This document shows, one piece after another, positions 63,888 through 64,000 of a stretch of DNA of 64,000 nucleotides. Origin of the DNA: Streptomyces albofaciens JCM 4342 (GTDB lineage Bacteria; Actinomycetota; Actinomycetes; Streptomycetales; Streptomycetaceae); contig NZ_PDCM01000002.1 of assembly GCF_008634025.1 (NCBI RefSeq), positions 1,984,001 through 2,048,000 of the forward strand, in the 5' to 3' direction. The position numbers and the translations under genes are program-made. Every line of letters starts with the position of its first letter. The first letter of the stretch is position 1. The notes below the pieces were generated by a model that did no database searches, was not told where the DNA came from, and saw nothing but the letters and a program-made list of their open reading frames with translations.

Positions 63888-64000
63888 ACTCTAGTACATC
63901 GCCGCCGCGAGGTCATGCGTGCCCGGCCGCCGGCCACTCCGATCCAGGCGGCCGGCCCTACGGACGACGCGGGCACGACGGGCCTGATGGAGTGACGGCA

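Overview
The window is a stretch of Streptomyces (or very close actinomycete) chromosome. The evidence is very high G+C with third-position bias, frequent GTG starts, several leaderless promoters with TANNNT boxes 6-9 nt before the start codon, and marker genes such as whiI, rok7B7, dxs, hemE/hemQ/hemY and acnA. From memory the order corresponds, read backwards, to the S. coelicolor interval around SCO5999 to SCO6061. It is vertically inherited chromosome rather than an island: I see no rRNA, tRNA, CRISPR array, phage or insertion sequence.

Layout. 1-9.7 kb: end of a phosphoesterase gene, msrB, murC, a two-component system facing an ABC permease/ATPase pair, a RibD-like reductase and a ZapE-type ATPase. 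9.9-17.8 kb: a Tat-exported PhoX-like protein, an ABC exporter pair, an AIM24 protein, a Pth2 hydrolase, a darcynin facing a LysR regulator, a NERD-domain protein facing a LysE exporter. 18.1-23 kb: a DUF692 (multinuclear non-heme iron oxidase family) enzyme closely followed by a membrane protein with a Ser/Gly/Cys tail, then DUF4142 and DUF1996 exported proteins. 23-34.3 kb: an exported tripeptidyl-aminopeptidase, hemQ-hemY, a DUF4349 lipoprotein, a thiolase, an aldehyde dehydrogenase, a CoA-disulfide-reductase-like flavoprotein, hemE. 34.3-46.8 kb: DUF3000, the sporulation regulator whiI with a sigma-WhiG-type promoter, rnd, a PepSY lipoprotein, the fadAB beta-oxidation operon, a Nudix/NYN pair, an amino acid permease, dxs. 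47-64 kb: xylose-type ABC transporter xylFGH, rok7B7, an ngcEFG-like chitobiose/GlcNAc transporter with a DasR-like site, an exported GH92 mannosidase, an FG-GAP lectin-like protein, and aconitase with two candidate operators.

How the genes work together. The right third is a sugar-scavenging neighbourhood (GH92, two ABC importers, a ROK regulator) next to central metabolism. hemE, hemY and hemQ belong to the coproporphyrin-dependent haem route. fadA-fadB form a translationally coupled beta-oxidation unit.

Most interesting: (i) the DUF692 enzyme and the Cys-rich tail protein, which look like a modifying enzyme and its membrane-anchored substrate; all ten tail cysteines are followed by glycine; (ii) at least six unrelated minisatellite arrays lying directly 3' of stop codons in the left 21 kb; (iii) a roughly 400-bp inverted-repeat element upstream of dxs; (iv) readable regulatory sites for WhiG, DasR, a MarR-type (TamR-like) regulator and an iron regulator.
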